DNA of 64,000 nt from Methylovirgula sp. (GCF_037200945.1 NZ_JBBCGP010000001.1:2602501-2666500), one strand, 5' to 3'. Shown: positions 7,246-17,003, counted from the stretch's first letter. Numbers and translations are program-made. The notes: generated by a model from the sequence alone, not told the origin.

Positions 7246-8283
7246 ATGAACGATTATGTACCGCCGCCTGAGTTCATGCCGTCCGAAGCCGGTTGGGGAT
7301 GCACTTTCGTCGGCTTCGAGGAGCGCGAATTCACCAAGCGCATTGCCGAGTCCGTGCACGGCATTATCTGGGCTCTTCTTGAGGTCGGATATGACCTTTC
7401 ACGCCTTGAGGGTATAACCGTATCGGCCCGCTACGCCGAATCTCTCGCCGAATTAGACAGAGGCTTTGAGACTTCTGCGCCGCTGGCGCCAACTCAAGAG
7501 TATGGCACCGGCATGGCCATGGCTGCACCGATCGTGCGCGAAGGCAAGATTATGTCGAGGCTCATGCTCGACGCCAGCATTGGCGTTGCCCTGCTTTCGG
7601 AGATCGAGCAAGAGAGGTCATTTGGGCTGTGTACAGCAGTGCACGAACTGGCCCATGTCTTCGATCTAGCTAACAAAGACAAGGCATTTCCCGGCGTTTT
7701 GCTAAAGCCGTATCCAGGCCCCATTCTCGAAGTTGAAATGTTCAAACTTTCATCGCTGGCATGGGACGAATATTTTACGACGGAACAGAGCGCCCGTCTT
7801 CGGCCAGCCAGCCTCGACGACTGCGACGAGGTGCTGGAGACGGCACTCGATGACCTGCTTGCACGGCTGGCTGAGGCCAGGCGGGCTTTTTTTACCCATC
7901 GCGATTTCGGCCGCGTCTTTCGTGAAATGTCTACGACAATGCAGATCTTGCTGAAATTCAGCGCGTATGTGCTTGGTACCCTGGACGGGTTGGGTCGCGG
8001 TGATGAGTATGGACCAAAATCCGGCGATAAGATACGCGCATCACGATTTCAGACGACGTTTGACTCGTTGCGTCAGGCACTACGCCAAATGGCTAGCACA
8101 TATCCCACTTGGCAGGGCGTCGAGGCCTTCGCGCCGCTACGCGCGGTAGCTCAACGAGCACTTGAGGCAGAAGGACTGCATCTCGCGATGACTGATGACG
8201 GCCAAATGAACATATGGGTTTTGCACCCCGAGAACTTCACGCCGCAGCAACATATGGCCGCTAGTCTTGGCCAGCCAATCTGA
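7246..8283 (+). CDS. Uncharacterised HExxH zinc-peptidase-like protein
   Basis: 345 residues if started at ATG 7246, which has GAAGGG just upstream; an in-frame ATG at 7222 would add eight residues. The core is CTAVHELAHVFDL (HELAH at 133-137), a zinc-binding HExxH. A downstream AWDEYFTTEQSAR segment could supply the third, glutamate ligand, as in gluzincin-type peptidases. No signal peptide or membrane helix is seen, so it should be cytoplasmic. I do not recognise a named family. The DUF2971 gene begins 16 bp after its stop, implying one transcript. Together they may be an accessory two-gene module such as a defence or toxin-type system; that role is inferred only from the setting. Confidence 0.7.
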   Translation: MNDYVPPPEFMPSEAGWGCTFVGFEEREFTKRIAESVHGIIWALLEVGYDLSRLEGITVSARYAESLAELDRGFETSAPLAPTQEYGTGMAMAAPIVREGKIMSRLMLDASIGVALLSEIEQERSFGLCTAVHELAHVFDLANKDKAFPGVLLKPYPGPILEVEMFKLSSLAWDEYFTTEQSARLRPASLDDCDEVLETALDDLLARLAEARRAFFTHRDFGRVFREMSTTMQILLKFSAYVLGTLDGLGRGDEYGPKSGDKIRASRFQTTFDSLRQALRQMASTYPTWQGVEAFAPLRAVAQRALEAEGLHLAMTDDGQMNIWVLHPENFTPQQHMAASLGQPI

Positions 8284-8299
8284 AGTTGCAAGATCGAAG

Positions 8300-9757
8300 A
8301 TGCCTGATCATTTTTATCGCTTTCGTTCTGCCTCGGCGTTGCTTGACGGTTTCCACGAACTCGAAAACCAAGAAATCTATTTCCCAACGCTTAAGGAGTT
8401 GAACGATCCTCTTGAGGGGTACAAAGACCTCGTATGGCGTGGCGACCGCATCGTTTGGCACAATCTCTTCCGGCACTACGTTCTTTGCCTACTGCAATCG
8501 ACCTTCTTGATGGCTGTGGCCGGCAAAGAGTTCACACCGGAGATGGCCTCAAAGATCATTTTTCATACGCCGAACGACTTGCCAGAGGCGCCAATTAGGA
8601 AATTATATGCCAGCGCGTATGAGAAGTTCTTCGCTCATTCTTCAATACCTGTTCTGATTGACGCGCTGGCGTCGCCAGGCAAGAGCATGCGGCGGGACGA
8701 ACTCGCGTTCTATCTACGCCTCGTTCATTCCTTCGCGCTTTCGATCATCCTTGAATTGTTCGCTGATCGCGGCGCTCAGCTGGTCACGTCAGCCACCGGG
8801 CTCGCTGAGCTAGCTGACAAGACGATGCGGTCGATTCCGAGGATTCTGGACGTGCATGCTCCGGTGGGCGACTTGGCGAGCGCGCTATACTTCATAAACA
8901 ACAATATGCAGCAGCAGCTCGCCCTCATTCATGACTTAAATAATGAGGTTCCCGACGACAAACGACCGTGGTTGTTTGTTGCGCGCGATTATCCAAGCCA
9001 GTACGTCACTGACTTGGAGCAGCTCCTTTACCCGGATTGGCATGCCGCTTGTTTTGTGACAGATCCCACGGGGGCGGCCATGTGGGGTCACTATGGTGAT
9101 GGACACAAGGGCATATGCCTCAAATTTAAAGCCAAGTCAGGCCACAACGATGAGCCGTGCCTCGATCTTTACCGCGTCAACAGTTGGAGCGGTGATGAGA
9201 ACGGTATGGTTCCTCACTACAACTTTGTGCTACACCCCTTTGAAGCGGTCGATTATACATCAGCTTTTCCTGAGGTTGACTTCTTTGAATCAATCGGCAG
9301 GCTAGCAATTCCTAAACTCAATGACGGCTGGTACCGCGGACCAAATGGTGAGCGCAGTGAGGTCGCAGCGCGTGTGCTTACCGGAAAAGATCAATGGCAC
9401 GAAGAATATTGGCAGCGTTTTCGAGCTAGCTATCGTACGAAATCAGCGGAGTGGTCACAGGAGAACGAACACCGCATCATCCTCTATTCAAATCTCGATA
9501 GCTTCGACACGACGGAAGCGCGTAAGCTGAAATATCGTTTTGAAGACCTGACCGGCATCATCTTCGGTCTTAGGACCTCAACCGAACATAAGCTCGCGGC
9601 CATGCGCATTGTCGAGAAAAAGTGCTTGGAGACGGGCCGCGAAGACTTTGAATTTTGGCAGGCTCACTATTCACATGGCAAACGTCAGATTGAACTTGCG
9701 CCTCTTCGGCTTCTCAAAATCACGCTGCCGAGTAGCGCGGCCGATGCGGCGCCCTAG
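8300..9757 (+). CDS. DUF2971-domain protein
   Basis: 485 residues from ATG 8300; a TTG at 8267 inside the previous gene is the alternative start. The N-terminus FYRFRSASALLDGFHE with FPTLKELNDPLEG and the later DPTGAAMWGHYGDGHKGICLKF are the two signatures of DUF2971. Near the C-terminus is the matching ENEHRIIL. Family proteins are usually 250-350 residues. Here about 200 helical residues lie between the two signatures, so this is a long variant. DUF2971 has no established biochemical role; it is frequent in accessory regions. It is coupled to the HExxH gene upstream. Confidence 0.82.
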   Translation: MPDHFYRFRSASALLDGFHELENQEIYFPTLKELNDPLEGYKDLVWRGDRIVWHNLFRHYVLCLLQSTFLMAVAGKEFTPEMASKIIFHTPNDLPEAPIRKLYASAYEKFFAHSSIPVLIDALASPGKSMRRDELAFYLRLVHSFALSIILELFADRGAQLVTSATGLAELADKTMRSIPRILDVHAPVGDLASALYFINNNMQQQLALIHDLNNEVPDDKRPWLFVARDYPSQYVTDLEQLLYPDWHAACFVTDPTGAAMWGHYGDGHKGICLKFKAKSGHNDEPCLDLYRVNSWSGDENGMVPHYNFVLHPFEAVDYTSAFPEVDFFESIGRLAIPKLNDGWYRGPNGERSEVAARVLTGKDQWHEEYWQRFRASYRTKSAEWSQENEHRIILYSNLDSFDTTEARKLKYRFEDLTGIIFGLRTSTEHKLAAMRIVEKKCLETGREDFEFWQAHYSHGKRQIELAPLRLLKITLPSSAADAAP

Positions 9758-9940
9758 CGTGGAAATATAACTTCGAAAAACTGACGCTCCTATGCAGAAA
9801 AGTCTCGGCTGATTGGTCTTAGCGATGAATTTTTACTGCGCTCGTCTGAAGGGAAGAAGCTCATCCTCCTGCGCCGTATACAAATCTATAGACGCGATAA
9901 TACTGGGGGTCAGCCGCGCGCCTTCCCGACAAAACTTGAG

Positions 9941-10780
9941 TCATCGGGTGTTAACTTGAATTTGGCTCAAGACAGTGTTGACCTGGTTTGATTTAATTTG
10001 CGCGATTATCGTCAGGGCGCGCGCTTTTGCCTGGTTGGTCGCTGCACTATTAGGTGCCTGTGGGAGAGTGCCGGTCGCAGCTCGTTCAGCGAAGGCAAAA
10101 GTAATTTGGTCGGTGTTTGTCTCAGACACGCCGGCAAGGCTTCCCGGTCCCTTCAACTGCTTTAACGTCCAGGTTGGTCCTACAGCATTCAGATTCTTCA
10201 AAATCACGAACTTTGCATATCCGCCAAATTCTCCGGCCTTTGCCCCGCTGAGCTTTGTCTGTGAGGCAAGATGAGGTGTATTCATGGCAATATGTACCGA
10301 CGGCACTATGCCAAGGTCGCCGGCAAGCGGTGTGTTAACCTCAGTGGGGCACGCAAGCGAATTCACGGGATGGCCAACCTTGAGACTCATCTTCCGATCT
10401 TCGTTCATTAAATCGCGCAGATCTGCGATTGAGTAGAACAAAGTTTCAGTAAAATTCTGCTCTCTTTGAACATCCAGCTTTGCGCCGGCGTTGAAGGAAA
10501 ACAGACCATTGGTATAGGTGAACGCAGGGGCGAGAGAGCCGTCGTCGTTGACCGTGAGGTCCAGCTCTACGGCGATCACGTAATCTCCTGCGACCATGTC
10601 CCCAATATATTGGTAGTTGTCGGATGCGAGCGTGGCCAATTCGCAGTTCACTTGCTGAACAATCGTTTGCACAGATGGCAAATTAGCCGCGTCTCTGGGA
10701 ACATCGAAATTTTGAATATTGCTACAACCGCCGACGCATAAGCTTACAAGCGGTGCCAAAATGGATAGACATATTTTCAT
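9941..10780 (-). CDS. Lipoprotein of unknown function
   Basis: A 279-residue protein with a lipoprotein signal peptide ending in the lipobox VGGC (Cys19), so it should be anchored in a membrane facing the periplasm. The mature part is beta-rich, with segments such as YVIAVELDLTVNDDGSLAPAF alternating with FSFNAGAKLDV, and ends in a short helical tail. I do not recognise the family. It follows the small gene at 10793-11101 by 12 bp, so they probably form a two-gene operon. Confidence 0.75.
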   Translation of the reverse strand: MKICLSILAPLVSLCVGGCSNIQNFDVPRDAANLPSVQTIVQQVNCELATLASDNYQYIGDMVAGDYVIAVELDLTVNDDGSLAPAFTYTNGLFSFNAGAKLDVQREQNFTETLFYSIADLRDLMNEDRKMSLKVGHPVNSLACPTEVNTPLAGDLGIVPSVHIAMNTPHLASQTKLSGAKAGEFGGYAKFVILKNLNAVGPTWTLKQLKGPGSLAGVSETNTDQITFAFAERAATGTLPQAPNSAATNQAKARALTIIAQIKSNQVNTVLSQIQVNTR

Positions 10781-10792
10781 CGGAGCCCATCG

Positions 10793-11101
10793 CTAGGGTT
10801 TGACGGGGCGGGTATTCGGAGGACATGTAGTTCCATGCCGAGAATGGCCAGTGCCACCGACGGCCGTAGCATAGGAGATGCATTGATTGTCAGTCAGGCC
10901 CTTAGCGCAGAGAAACTGTTGATTGGGATCGGCGAAATCGACCACGCAAATGTTGGCAACTTCCGCCCGCCTCTCCGTTTCGGGGAGGCTATTCGAAATG
11001 ACTTGTCGTAATTTGTAGGTGAGCTCGGCGTCAGAGCGCCGCCTCATTATTATCCTGTAAAGCCACCACCAGAAGCTTCTTAAGTTGTCTAAAATAGCCA
11101 T
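10793..11101 (-). CDS. Hypothetical protein next to the lipoprotein gene
   Basis: 102 residues, started at an ATG preceded by a strong GGGGAGGAAC ribosome-binding site. It opens with an aromatic segment (LRSFWWWLYRIIMRRR), followed by a helical region and a C-terminal part with four cysteines. No family recognised. Close spacing to the lipoprotein gene suggests the two act together. Confidence 0.6.
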   Translation of the reverse strand: MAILDNLRSFWWWLYRIIMRRRSDAELTYKLRQVISNSLPETERRAEVANICVVDFADPNQQFLCAKGLTDNQCISYATAVGGTGHSRHGTTCPPNTRPVKP

Positions 11102-11641
11102 CCGTTCCTCCCCCCGGGTGAGAAAGTAACATCTCCCAAACCTGTGACAGGTGGAATGTGCCCATCAAAAAAAAGACGGGTGTGGCTCAATTGCAATGTG
11201 AGGAGGAGCTAGCCGCGGGTCGCCAACATTTTTCCTGAGGGGGTACAGGTCGTGAGACGGCTGGCGTCGGAGCGATTCCTTCGAGACGCATAGAAGCCGA
11301 AAATGCCACGTTCCTCGAACTGTCTTTTGACGCCAGTTCGAGCTCGAACAGGCCATTTGCCGGGTAGCAACGCGCAGGGGGGGTGAGACCACGATCCTGA
11401 CTGACATGGAAAAATCGGCAGCCCGGACATTTAATGCGTCCAGCAGCGTTGAATCGACAGTGTCATTAGAGCCGAACTCCGCTTGGAGTTGCTTGGCAGC
11501 CAGGCCTCTGACTTTTTGCTAGTGTCTGAAATTTGTCGAGTTGCTAAGCGAAATTTTGCGGCGCGTGGCATCTGTGTGGCGACAAATGTCTTTGGCGGGG
11601 CGCCGCGTTACATTCCGCCCATTGCTGAAAGCGGAGAAGCG
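11102..11641. other. Intergenic region without a recognisable gene
   Basis: About 540 bases between divergent genes. Short frames exist on both strands, but none has a good start, a recognisable motif or sensible composition. No repeat or terminator was noticed. Confidence 0.5.
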
Positions 11642-12775
11642 ATGTTACGTTTAACACGAGAGCAACTCTATGAGTTGGTTTGGTCGGAGGCCATGAGTCG
11701 TCTTTGCAAGGCGATCGGCATCTCTGACGTGGCGATAGCCAAACACTGCCGCAATGCAGGCATACCAATTCCGGAGCGTGGATATTGGAACAAGCTACAC
11801 GCTGGTCAAAAGGTTGCACGAACAGCTCTTACTCCACGCGATCTTTCCACGGTCAACGTCATTGAAATGAGTGGTGCGTTGACACCGGAGTTGAGAGCAC
11901 GCATTACCGGGGAGCCGGGCATCGATGGCGAAGAAGAAAGCATCGATGTGCTGACAGAGCGGTTTCGCCAACGACTCGGCAAAGTGACCTTATCGCGCGA
12001 TCTAACACGCGCGGATCCAGCTATCGCAAAACTGCTGAAGCGCGATGAGGCGGCCCGCCAAAAGATGGCGTCGAGCTCGTACCATTGGGATAAGCCGCTC
12101 TTTGACTCCTCCTATGAACGACGACGCCTGCGCATTCTGGACTCAATCTTTCGCGCTTTTGCGCGCACCGGCGGCGGAAACGCGCACATACGAGATAGGG
12201 AGGCACGCGAGATATCAATTCACGGCCCTACCGCGGTCAGCATCACCCTGGACTCTCTCAAGAATCGCATGGGACGTAATCGACAGGCAAAGGACGAGGA
12301 AGGGCAGCTAGAGCTGCGTGCGGAGGGCGGCCAGCATCATCCAGAGATCGTCTCGGTTTGGAAAGATGACGATAACGGTAAGCTCGAAGACAAGCTTACC
12401 GAGATCGTGATTGGTCTCGCGGTTGTAAGTGAGCGGGAATCACGGCGATGGCAGGCCGAAAGAACCGAATGGCAGCGTAAACGCGAAGCAGAAGAGTCCG
12501 AAGCCCGCCGTAAAGCGCAGGAGAGGGCCGAAAGGCAGGAGCGTGAACGGATTGCCGCCGAGAAGAAGGCGCGGCGCGATGGCCTACTAATCGAGGCTAC
12601 AAACTGGCGACAGGCGGGTCTCATACGCGAATACGTGAAAGCAAGACGCGCTTTACAAGTTTCGCAGATCCCGGAATTCGAAGAATGGGCGCGTTGGGCT
12701 CTGGAAGAAGCAGATCAAATGGATCCGTTTTCCGGCACGGCAAAGAGTGGGCCAACAGAACCCGAGCCGGAATGA
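11642..12775 (+). CDS. Conserved hypothetical protein with N-terminal helix-turn-helix-like motif
   Basis: 377 residues from ATG 11642, which has GGAGAAG just upstream. The frame is open for 53 more codons, but that extension does not resemble coding sequence. The N-terminus LTREQLYELVWSEAMSRLCKAIGISDVAIAKHCRNAGIPIPERGYW is a conserved block that I recognise from many accessory-region proteins. It looks like a helix-turn-helix with a following conserved GYW. A long Glu/Arg/Ala coiled coil covers about residues 265-335. Function is unknown; DNA binding is a reasonable guess. Confidence 0.75.
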   Translation: MLRLTREQLYELVWSEAMSRLCKAIGISDVAIAKHCRNAGIPIPERGYWNKLHAGQKVARTALTPRDLSTVNVIEMSGALTPELRARITGEPGIDGEEESIDVLTERFRQRLGKVTLSRDLTRADPAIAKLLKRDEAARQKMASSSYHWDKPLFDSSYERRRLRILDSIFRAFARTGGGNAHIRDREAREISIHGPTAVSITLDSLKNRMGRNRQAKDEEGQLELRAEGGQHHPEIVSVWKDDDNGKLEDKLTEIVIGLAVVSERESRRWQAERTEWQRKREAEESEARRKAQERAERQERERIAAEKKARRDGLLIEATNWRQAGLIREYVKARRALQVSQIPEFEEWARWALEEADQMDPFSGTAKSGPTEPEPE

Positions 12776-12904
12776 CGTAGGCCGCATTGATGTTCGTCGT
12801 CGCGAGTTGGCGAGCTCCATGTCGACTTAGACCAAGCGCCATCGTCAGCGGTCGAGAGTATTTCCGTTCCGCTGCGCTTCGCGTCCGCATCGGCAGCTCC
12901 GGTT

Positions 12905-13885
12905 TTATCTCGCCAGGTAAGCGACATCGCTTTTGAAATAGAATGTCGCGCCAAACTTGTCTGAGGTGAGGGCGGGTTCAAGTCCACGCGCATCAAGCGT
13001 CCTCTTGACCTTGGTGTGGTGATAGCCCGTCACCAACGTCAGCTCATAAAGTGAAATATAACGATCGCGAAATTGCTTGAGGCTATCGTTTGGAATGAGC
13101 CGAACGGGACACCTATTTAGGGGGCTTACGGCCGTAACGATATTCAGATGACCGCCGGCTATAAGCAACTTCGCCACACGTTCGGTTGTCTTCAGCTCTT
13201 TAAGCGCCACGTAAATTGGAACGCCGTCCGGATATCTTCCCCGGACGAGTTCCTTGATCTCTTCAATGTCGACCAGCAATGCGGCGAAGCCGTGCTGTGC
13301 CGGATCTAACCCTAGCCACCGTAGCTTCTTCCCAAGAATGAGTTGAACGATTTCAGCGATACTGCAGTTTGCTTTCTTGACGGCCTTCTCGATCGGACAA
13401 ATTGGTGGTTGCGGGTCGCTAACGGGAGTCGCGCCTTCGAGAAGCGAGCGCAGGAACGCATCAAGATCGTCGCGGGCGAAAGCGAGATCGCCGAGCCCCT
13501 CTGCTCCTTCGGGGACGCAGGGAAGGATAAAGCCATTCTGATAAAGCAGCTTGGCTTGGGCGCGGCCAACACCGAGATGAGTCCGAGCCTCTTTGAGATT
13601 GAGGGAAGTGACGGCGCGGGCGATAAACTCTTCGGCCGAGGATGCATTAAAAAAAACGCGGCTGGACGGATATTGATCAAGTCCAGGAGGAATGATACCG
13701 GCCGCGACCAACAGTTTTCGAAGCCGCTTAGGGTGAGCCCCGCTCTCCTGCGATGCCGTGATCACCGAATGGATCACGCGTTTTTCGACGGGCTTGCCGA
13801 GGATGATGTCGCCAGGTCCGACAGGGCTGTTCTCGATAATATGGCGTCGCATGAGATCGCGTACAGTGTTCGCCGTCAGCACCCC
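12905..13885 (-). pseudogene. TniQ-like transposition protein, N-terminus removed at the IS3 element
   Basis: 327 codons in one frame from the IS3 left end to the stop at 12905. The sequence has GAHPKRLRKLLVAAGII, a helix-turn-helix-like NLKEARTHLGVGRAQAKLLYQNGFI, and a C-terminal GATFYFKSDVAYL. These match the C-terminal half of alphaproteobacterial TniQ proteins, which assist target choice in Tn7/Tn5053-type transposons. Such proteins are usually near 600 residues. The missing N-terminal half, with the zinc-binding TniQ domain, is absent on the other side of the IS, where ku begins. The longer open frame reaching 14242 is antisense to the IS and not real. TniQ identity is moderately sure. 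Confidence 0.6.
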
Positions 13886-13950
13886 TGAGACAAATTGAGG
13901 GTCTTCACGAAGGGAGGATTTCTGGTTCATCGTAGCCGTAAGGAGCGAAG

Positions 13951-14325
13951 ATGAAGCAGAAATCCGGACCGGGCAAAGCGCCGGCAGAACAAGTACTGAA
14001 GGACATCCGGCGCCAGACGCGTCGGCAATACTCTGCGGAAGAGAAGATCCGCATCGTGCTGGAGGGACTGCGTGGCGAAGAGAACATCTCCGAGCTGTGC
14101 CGGCGGGAAGGCATTGCGGCCTCGATGTATTACGGCTGGTCGAAAGAGTTCCTCGAAGCCGGTAAGCGCCGGCTGGCGGGCGACACAGCTCGTGCCGCGA
14201 CGTCCGGCGAGGTGAAGGATCTCCGTCGCGAAGCCACCGCATTGAAGGAGGTCGTGGCCGATCTGACCCTGGAGAACCGCCTGCTCAAAAAAAGCATGAA
14301 CGGGGATGGGGAGGACGAGGCATGA
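13951..14325 (+). CDS. IS3-family OrfA
   Basis: 124 residues with the helix-turn-helix typical of IS3 OrfA (YSAEEKIRIVLEGLRGEENI ... LCRREGIAASMYYGWSKEFL). A C-terminal leucine-zipper-like helix follows (LRREATALKEVVADLTLEN). It overlaps orfB by 4 bp (ATGA), so the two can be translated by coupling, unlike the frameshift layout of many IS3 elements. Confidence 0.92.
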   Translation: MKQKSGPGKAPAEQVLKDIRRQTRRQYSAEEKIRIVLEGLRGEENISELCRREGIAASMYYGWSKEFLEAGKRRLAGDTARAATSGEVKDLRREATALKEVVADLTLENRLLKKSMNGDGEDEA

Positions 14326-15302
14326 GATATCCTGCATCCGAGAAGGCCGAGATCATCGAGTTGGTTGAGCAGTCGCATCTGCCTGCCAAGCGCACGCTGG
14401 AAAAGCTCGGCATTCCCCGCGCTACCTTCTACCGATGGTACGATCGCTATCGTGCGGGAGGGCCTGAGGCGTTGGCCGATCATCGCTCACGACCGGATCG
14501 CGTCTGGAACCGTATCCCGGACGACGTCCGCAGCCAGATCATCGATCTGGCGCTGGAGGTCCCTGAGCTATCGCCGCGAGAGCTGGCCGTGCGATTCACC
14601 GACGAGAGAAAGTACTTTGTCTCCGAGGCCTCGGTCTATCGGTTGTTGAAGGCACACGACCTCATCACCAGCCCGGCCTACGTGGTGATCAAGGCGGCGA
14701 ACGAGTTCAAGGACAAGACCACCACTATCAACCAGCTCTGGCAGACCGACTTCACCTACCTTAAGATCACTGGCTGGGGCTGGTACTACCTCTCCACGGT
14801 GCTGGATGACTTCTCGCGCTACATCGTGGCCTGGAGGCTTGGTCCCACAATGTGCGCTTCCGACGTCACGGCCACGCTCGACCAGGCACTGGCGGCATCG
14901 GGCCTTGATCACATCACCGTTGTACACCGGCCGAGGCTTCTCAGCGACAATGGGGCGAGTTACGTGGCAGACGACCTGGCCAGGTGGCTCGAAGGCAAGG
15001 GCATGCAACATGTGCGCGGCGCACCATATCATCCTCAAACCCAGGGCAAGATCGAGCGCTGGCACCAAACCTTGAAGAACCGCATTCTACTCGACAATTA
15101 TTATCTACCCGGCGATCTCGAGCGGCAGATCGGCGCCTTCGTCGAGCACTACAATCACGTCCGTTATCATGAGAGCATCGAAAACGTCACACCGGCCGAC
15201 GTCTACTTCGGCAGAGCAGAGACGATCATCGCAGAACGCAAACGCATCAAGCTTGCTACCATCGCAAACCGCCGCTTGCAGCACCGACTGCAGGCCGCTT
15301 AA
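14322..15302 (+). CDS. IS3-family transposase OrfB
   Basis: 326 residues with an N-terminal helix-turn-helix (KRTLEKLGIPRATFYRWYDRY) and an rve-type integrase core. The three catalytic acidic residues are visible in WQTDFTYLKI, LLSDNGASY and GKIERWHQTLK (D, D, E). The C-terminus HESIENVTPADVYFG is typical of the family. No frameshift, so the element may still be active. Confidence 0.94.
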   Translation: MRYPASEKAEIIELVEQSHLPAKRTLEKLGIPRATFYRWYDRYRAGGPEALADHRSRPDRVWNRIPDDVRSQIIDLALEVPELSPRELAVRFTDERKYFVSEASVYRLLKAHDLITSPAYVVIKAANEFKDKTTTINQLWQTDFTYLKITGWGWYYLSTVLDDFSRYIVAWRLGPTMCASDVTATLDQALAASGLDHITVVHRPRLLSDNGASYVADDLARWLEGKGMQHVRGAPYHPQTQGKIERWHQTLKNRILLDNYYLPGDLERQIGAFVEHYNHVRYHESIENVTPADVYFGRAETIIAERKRIKLATIANRRLQHRLQAA

Positions 15303-15357
15303 ACTCTAACCCCTGATGAGCCAGCGCCTCTCTTCTCGAAACGCCTGATCAGTCTCA

Positions 15358-16263
15358 AATTATCTGACGACGGACAATCCAGCCACCTCGACGGCTGAGC
15401 GCATCGCCTTTCGCCAGATCAATAAAAATACCGGCAATCGTTTGCGCCAGCAGCTCATCGACGAAGTGACGCGCGAGCCAGTAGAAGGCGAAGACAAGGG
15501 CAGGGGCTACGAATACGCAAAGAACAGCTATATTCAAATTGATGACGCAGAACTCGATGAACTTCAGATCGAGAGCAGCAAGACGATCGACATCGATACC
15601 TTTGTGCCGCGCGCGCAGATCGACGAGCGCTATTTCAACAGCAGCTATTACATCGTGCCAGACGGAAAGGTCGGCCAGGAAGCCTTCAGCGTCATTCGTG
15701 AAGCGATGAGGGACAAAAAGATGGCGGCGCTCGCCCGCGTCGTTCTCGCCAAGCGCGAGCATGTCATGATGCTCCAGCCCTGGGACAAAGGTATGATGGG
15801 GACGACGCTGCGCTATCCCTACGAGGTTCGAAAAGCCGACGACCTCTTTAGCGAGATCGAGGATTTCAAAGTCGCGCCCGACATGATGAAGCTGGCCGAC
15901 CACATCGTCGAAAGCAAAACCGCCGATTTCGATCCGGATCAATTCCACGACCGGTATGAAGATGCCGTCGTTGAGTTGATCCGGTCGAAGCGTGCCGGTT
16001 TGCCAGTCGCGCCGCAGCGCGTGTCTGAAAACGCGCCGAATGTCATCAGTCTCATGGATGCTCTGAAGAAGAGCCTGGCCGAGGGAACGAGGACGCCGCC
16101 CGCAGCCGCTCCAGCAGCCGCGAAAGCGCGCGCCAAAAAGCCGGCGAAGCGCGCAGCCGGTCAAACCGAGATGATTATGCCGATTGAGGGCAAGAAGCCG
16201 AAGGCCACGACGCCAGCTGCTAAGCCCGGACCTCGATCTGCGACCCGGAAGAAGACCGGCTGA
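15358..16263 (+). pseudogene. Ku-family DNA end-binding protein, 5' end lost at the IS3 element
   Basis: The frame enters from the IS3 right end and is recognisable from PATSTAERIAFRQINKNTGN onward. It continues with REPVEGEDKGRGYEY, SFVPRAQIDERYF-type sequence and GTTLRYPYEVR, then a Lys/Ala/Pro-rich tail. Bacterial Ku forms a homodimeric ring on DNA ends and works with LigD in non-homologous end joining. Normal proteins begin about 24 residues earlier with a WKGFLKLSLVSCPV-like strand, which is missing. An internal TTG at 15442 could start a still shorter product. No ligD gene lies nearby. Probably non-functional or impaired. Confidence 0.8.
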
Positions 16264-16284
16264 GCTCGGAGCGCGCAGGATCTT

Positions 16285-16431
16285 ATGGGTAAAAATCCTT
16301 CCAAGGAAATCGCTGAACTCGGCTCGGGAAGCGCGCCGCATCTGGAGGAGATGAAAAGCATCTTTACGCTTCGCATTGGCAACGCATTTTCGATCGAGGC
16401 AGAGGCACGGCAACGCCGGCTGGCGTCGTGA
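16285..16431 (+). CDS. Short doubtful frame after ku
   Basis: 48 codons starting 21 bp after ku. It begins MGKNPSKEIAELGSGSAPHL and has no recognisable domain. A second short stretch just after it, in another frame (about 16406-16502), reads like the last membrane helix of a lost protein (VALGLAVLAFSALARARR). The area between ku and the DUF6790 gene is probably debris; the 48-codon frame is listed only because its start and phase are plausible. Confidence 0.22.
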   Translation: MGKNPSKEIAELGSGSAPHLEEMKSIFTLRIGNAFSIEAEARQRRLAS

Positions 16432-16505
16432 GCGTTGGTGTCGCGCTGGGTCTCGCCGTGCTCGCTTTTAGCGCCCTGGCGCGGGCGAGGCGGAATCCAT
16501 GAAGC

Positions 16506-17003
16506 TCAACGGCTCCATGGCCACGGCCTTCTGCCTCCCTGGGCGATTCGGAGGAGCAAGATGGCCAAGAGCGGGCAGGCGATGTCCATGTAGAAGACGA
16601 TCCCCGCATTGCCAGGCGCGAAATTTTGGGCAGTCAGCATCTGTCGAATATGGCCGATAGCGTCGCCGAGAAGAGCTATTGAAGAAACCATGACCGCAGC
16701 GGCCTTGAATTCGAGGCTTCGCCAGAAGGCCAGGCAAGCGGTCGCGCCGAATGCCAGATCAGCGATCCCAACTTCAAACTGAAATGGGCTCGTCTTCCAA
16801 CCAATGAACGCCGCGGCTGTCTTTGCGAAGAAAATATGGAAGACGCCAGCCCAGAGCCCCGTCAAACCGATCGGCAGTAACAGTATCCAGCCGAGCAAAC
16901 GCTCGGGAAACGGTCCTCGACGGCTTAAAATTGCGGCCACGAAGGCGACGCCGAGCAAAATGGCAGGCAGATTATGAAGTACGAACCGGATTGAAGAACC
17001 CAA
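16506..17003 (-). CDS. DUF6790-family membrane protein
   Basis: A 165-residue integral membrane protein with four or five helices. The first is NLPAILLGVAFVAAILS, the next LLGWILLLPIGLTGLWAGVFHIFF, and the last FYMDIACPLLAILLLRI. The order and the conserved G(L/I)xxxWAGxxH and FEVGIADLAFG stretches match DUF6790 proteins, of unknown function. The frame is complete and shows no damage. Confidence 0.72.
   Translation of the reverse strand: MGSSIRFVLHNLPAILLGVAFVAAILSRRGPFPERLLGWILLLPIGLTGLWAGVFHIFFAKTAAAFIGWKTSPFQFEVGIADLAFGATACLAFWRSLEFKAAAVMVSSIALLGDAIGHIRQMLTAQNFAPGNAGIVFYMDIACPLLAILLLRIAQGGRRPWPWSR

Larger units (their letters stand above)
13886..15357 (+). mobile_element. IS3-family insertion sequence, about 1.47 kb
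   Basis: Both ends start with TGAGAC and share an imperfect inverted repeat of about 30 bp (left TGAGACAAATTGAGGG..., right ending ...CTGATCAGTCTCA), with the 5'-TG...CA-3' termini of the IS3 family. The flanks do not match (ACCCC on the left, AATTA on the right), so no target duplication is seen. Left of it is truncated tniQ, and right of it is truncated ku. Confidence 0.82.

Noticed and set aside
13886..14242. N-terminal 110 codons that extend the tniQ frame upstream
   Set aside because: They lie antisense inside the IS3 element; the element's termini place the true break at 13885/13886.
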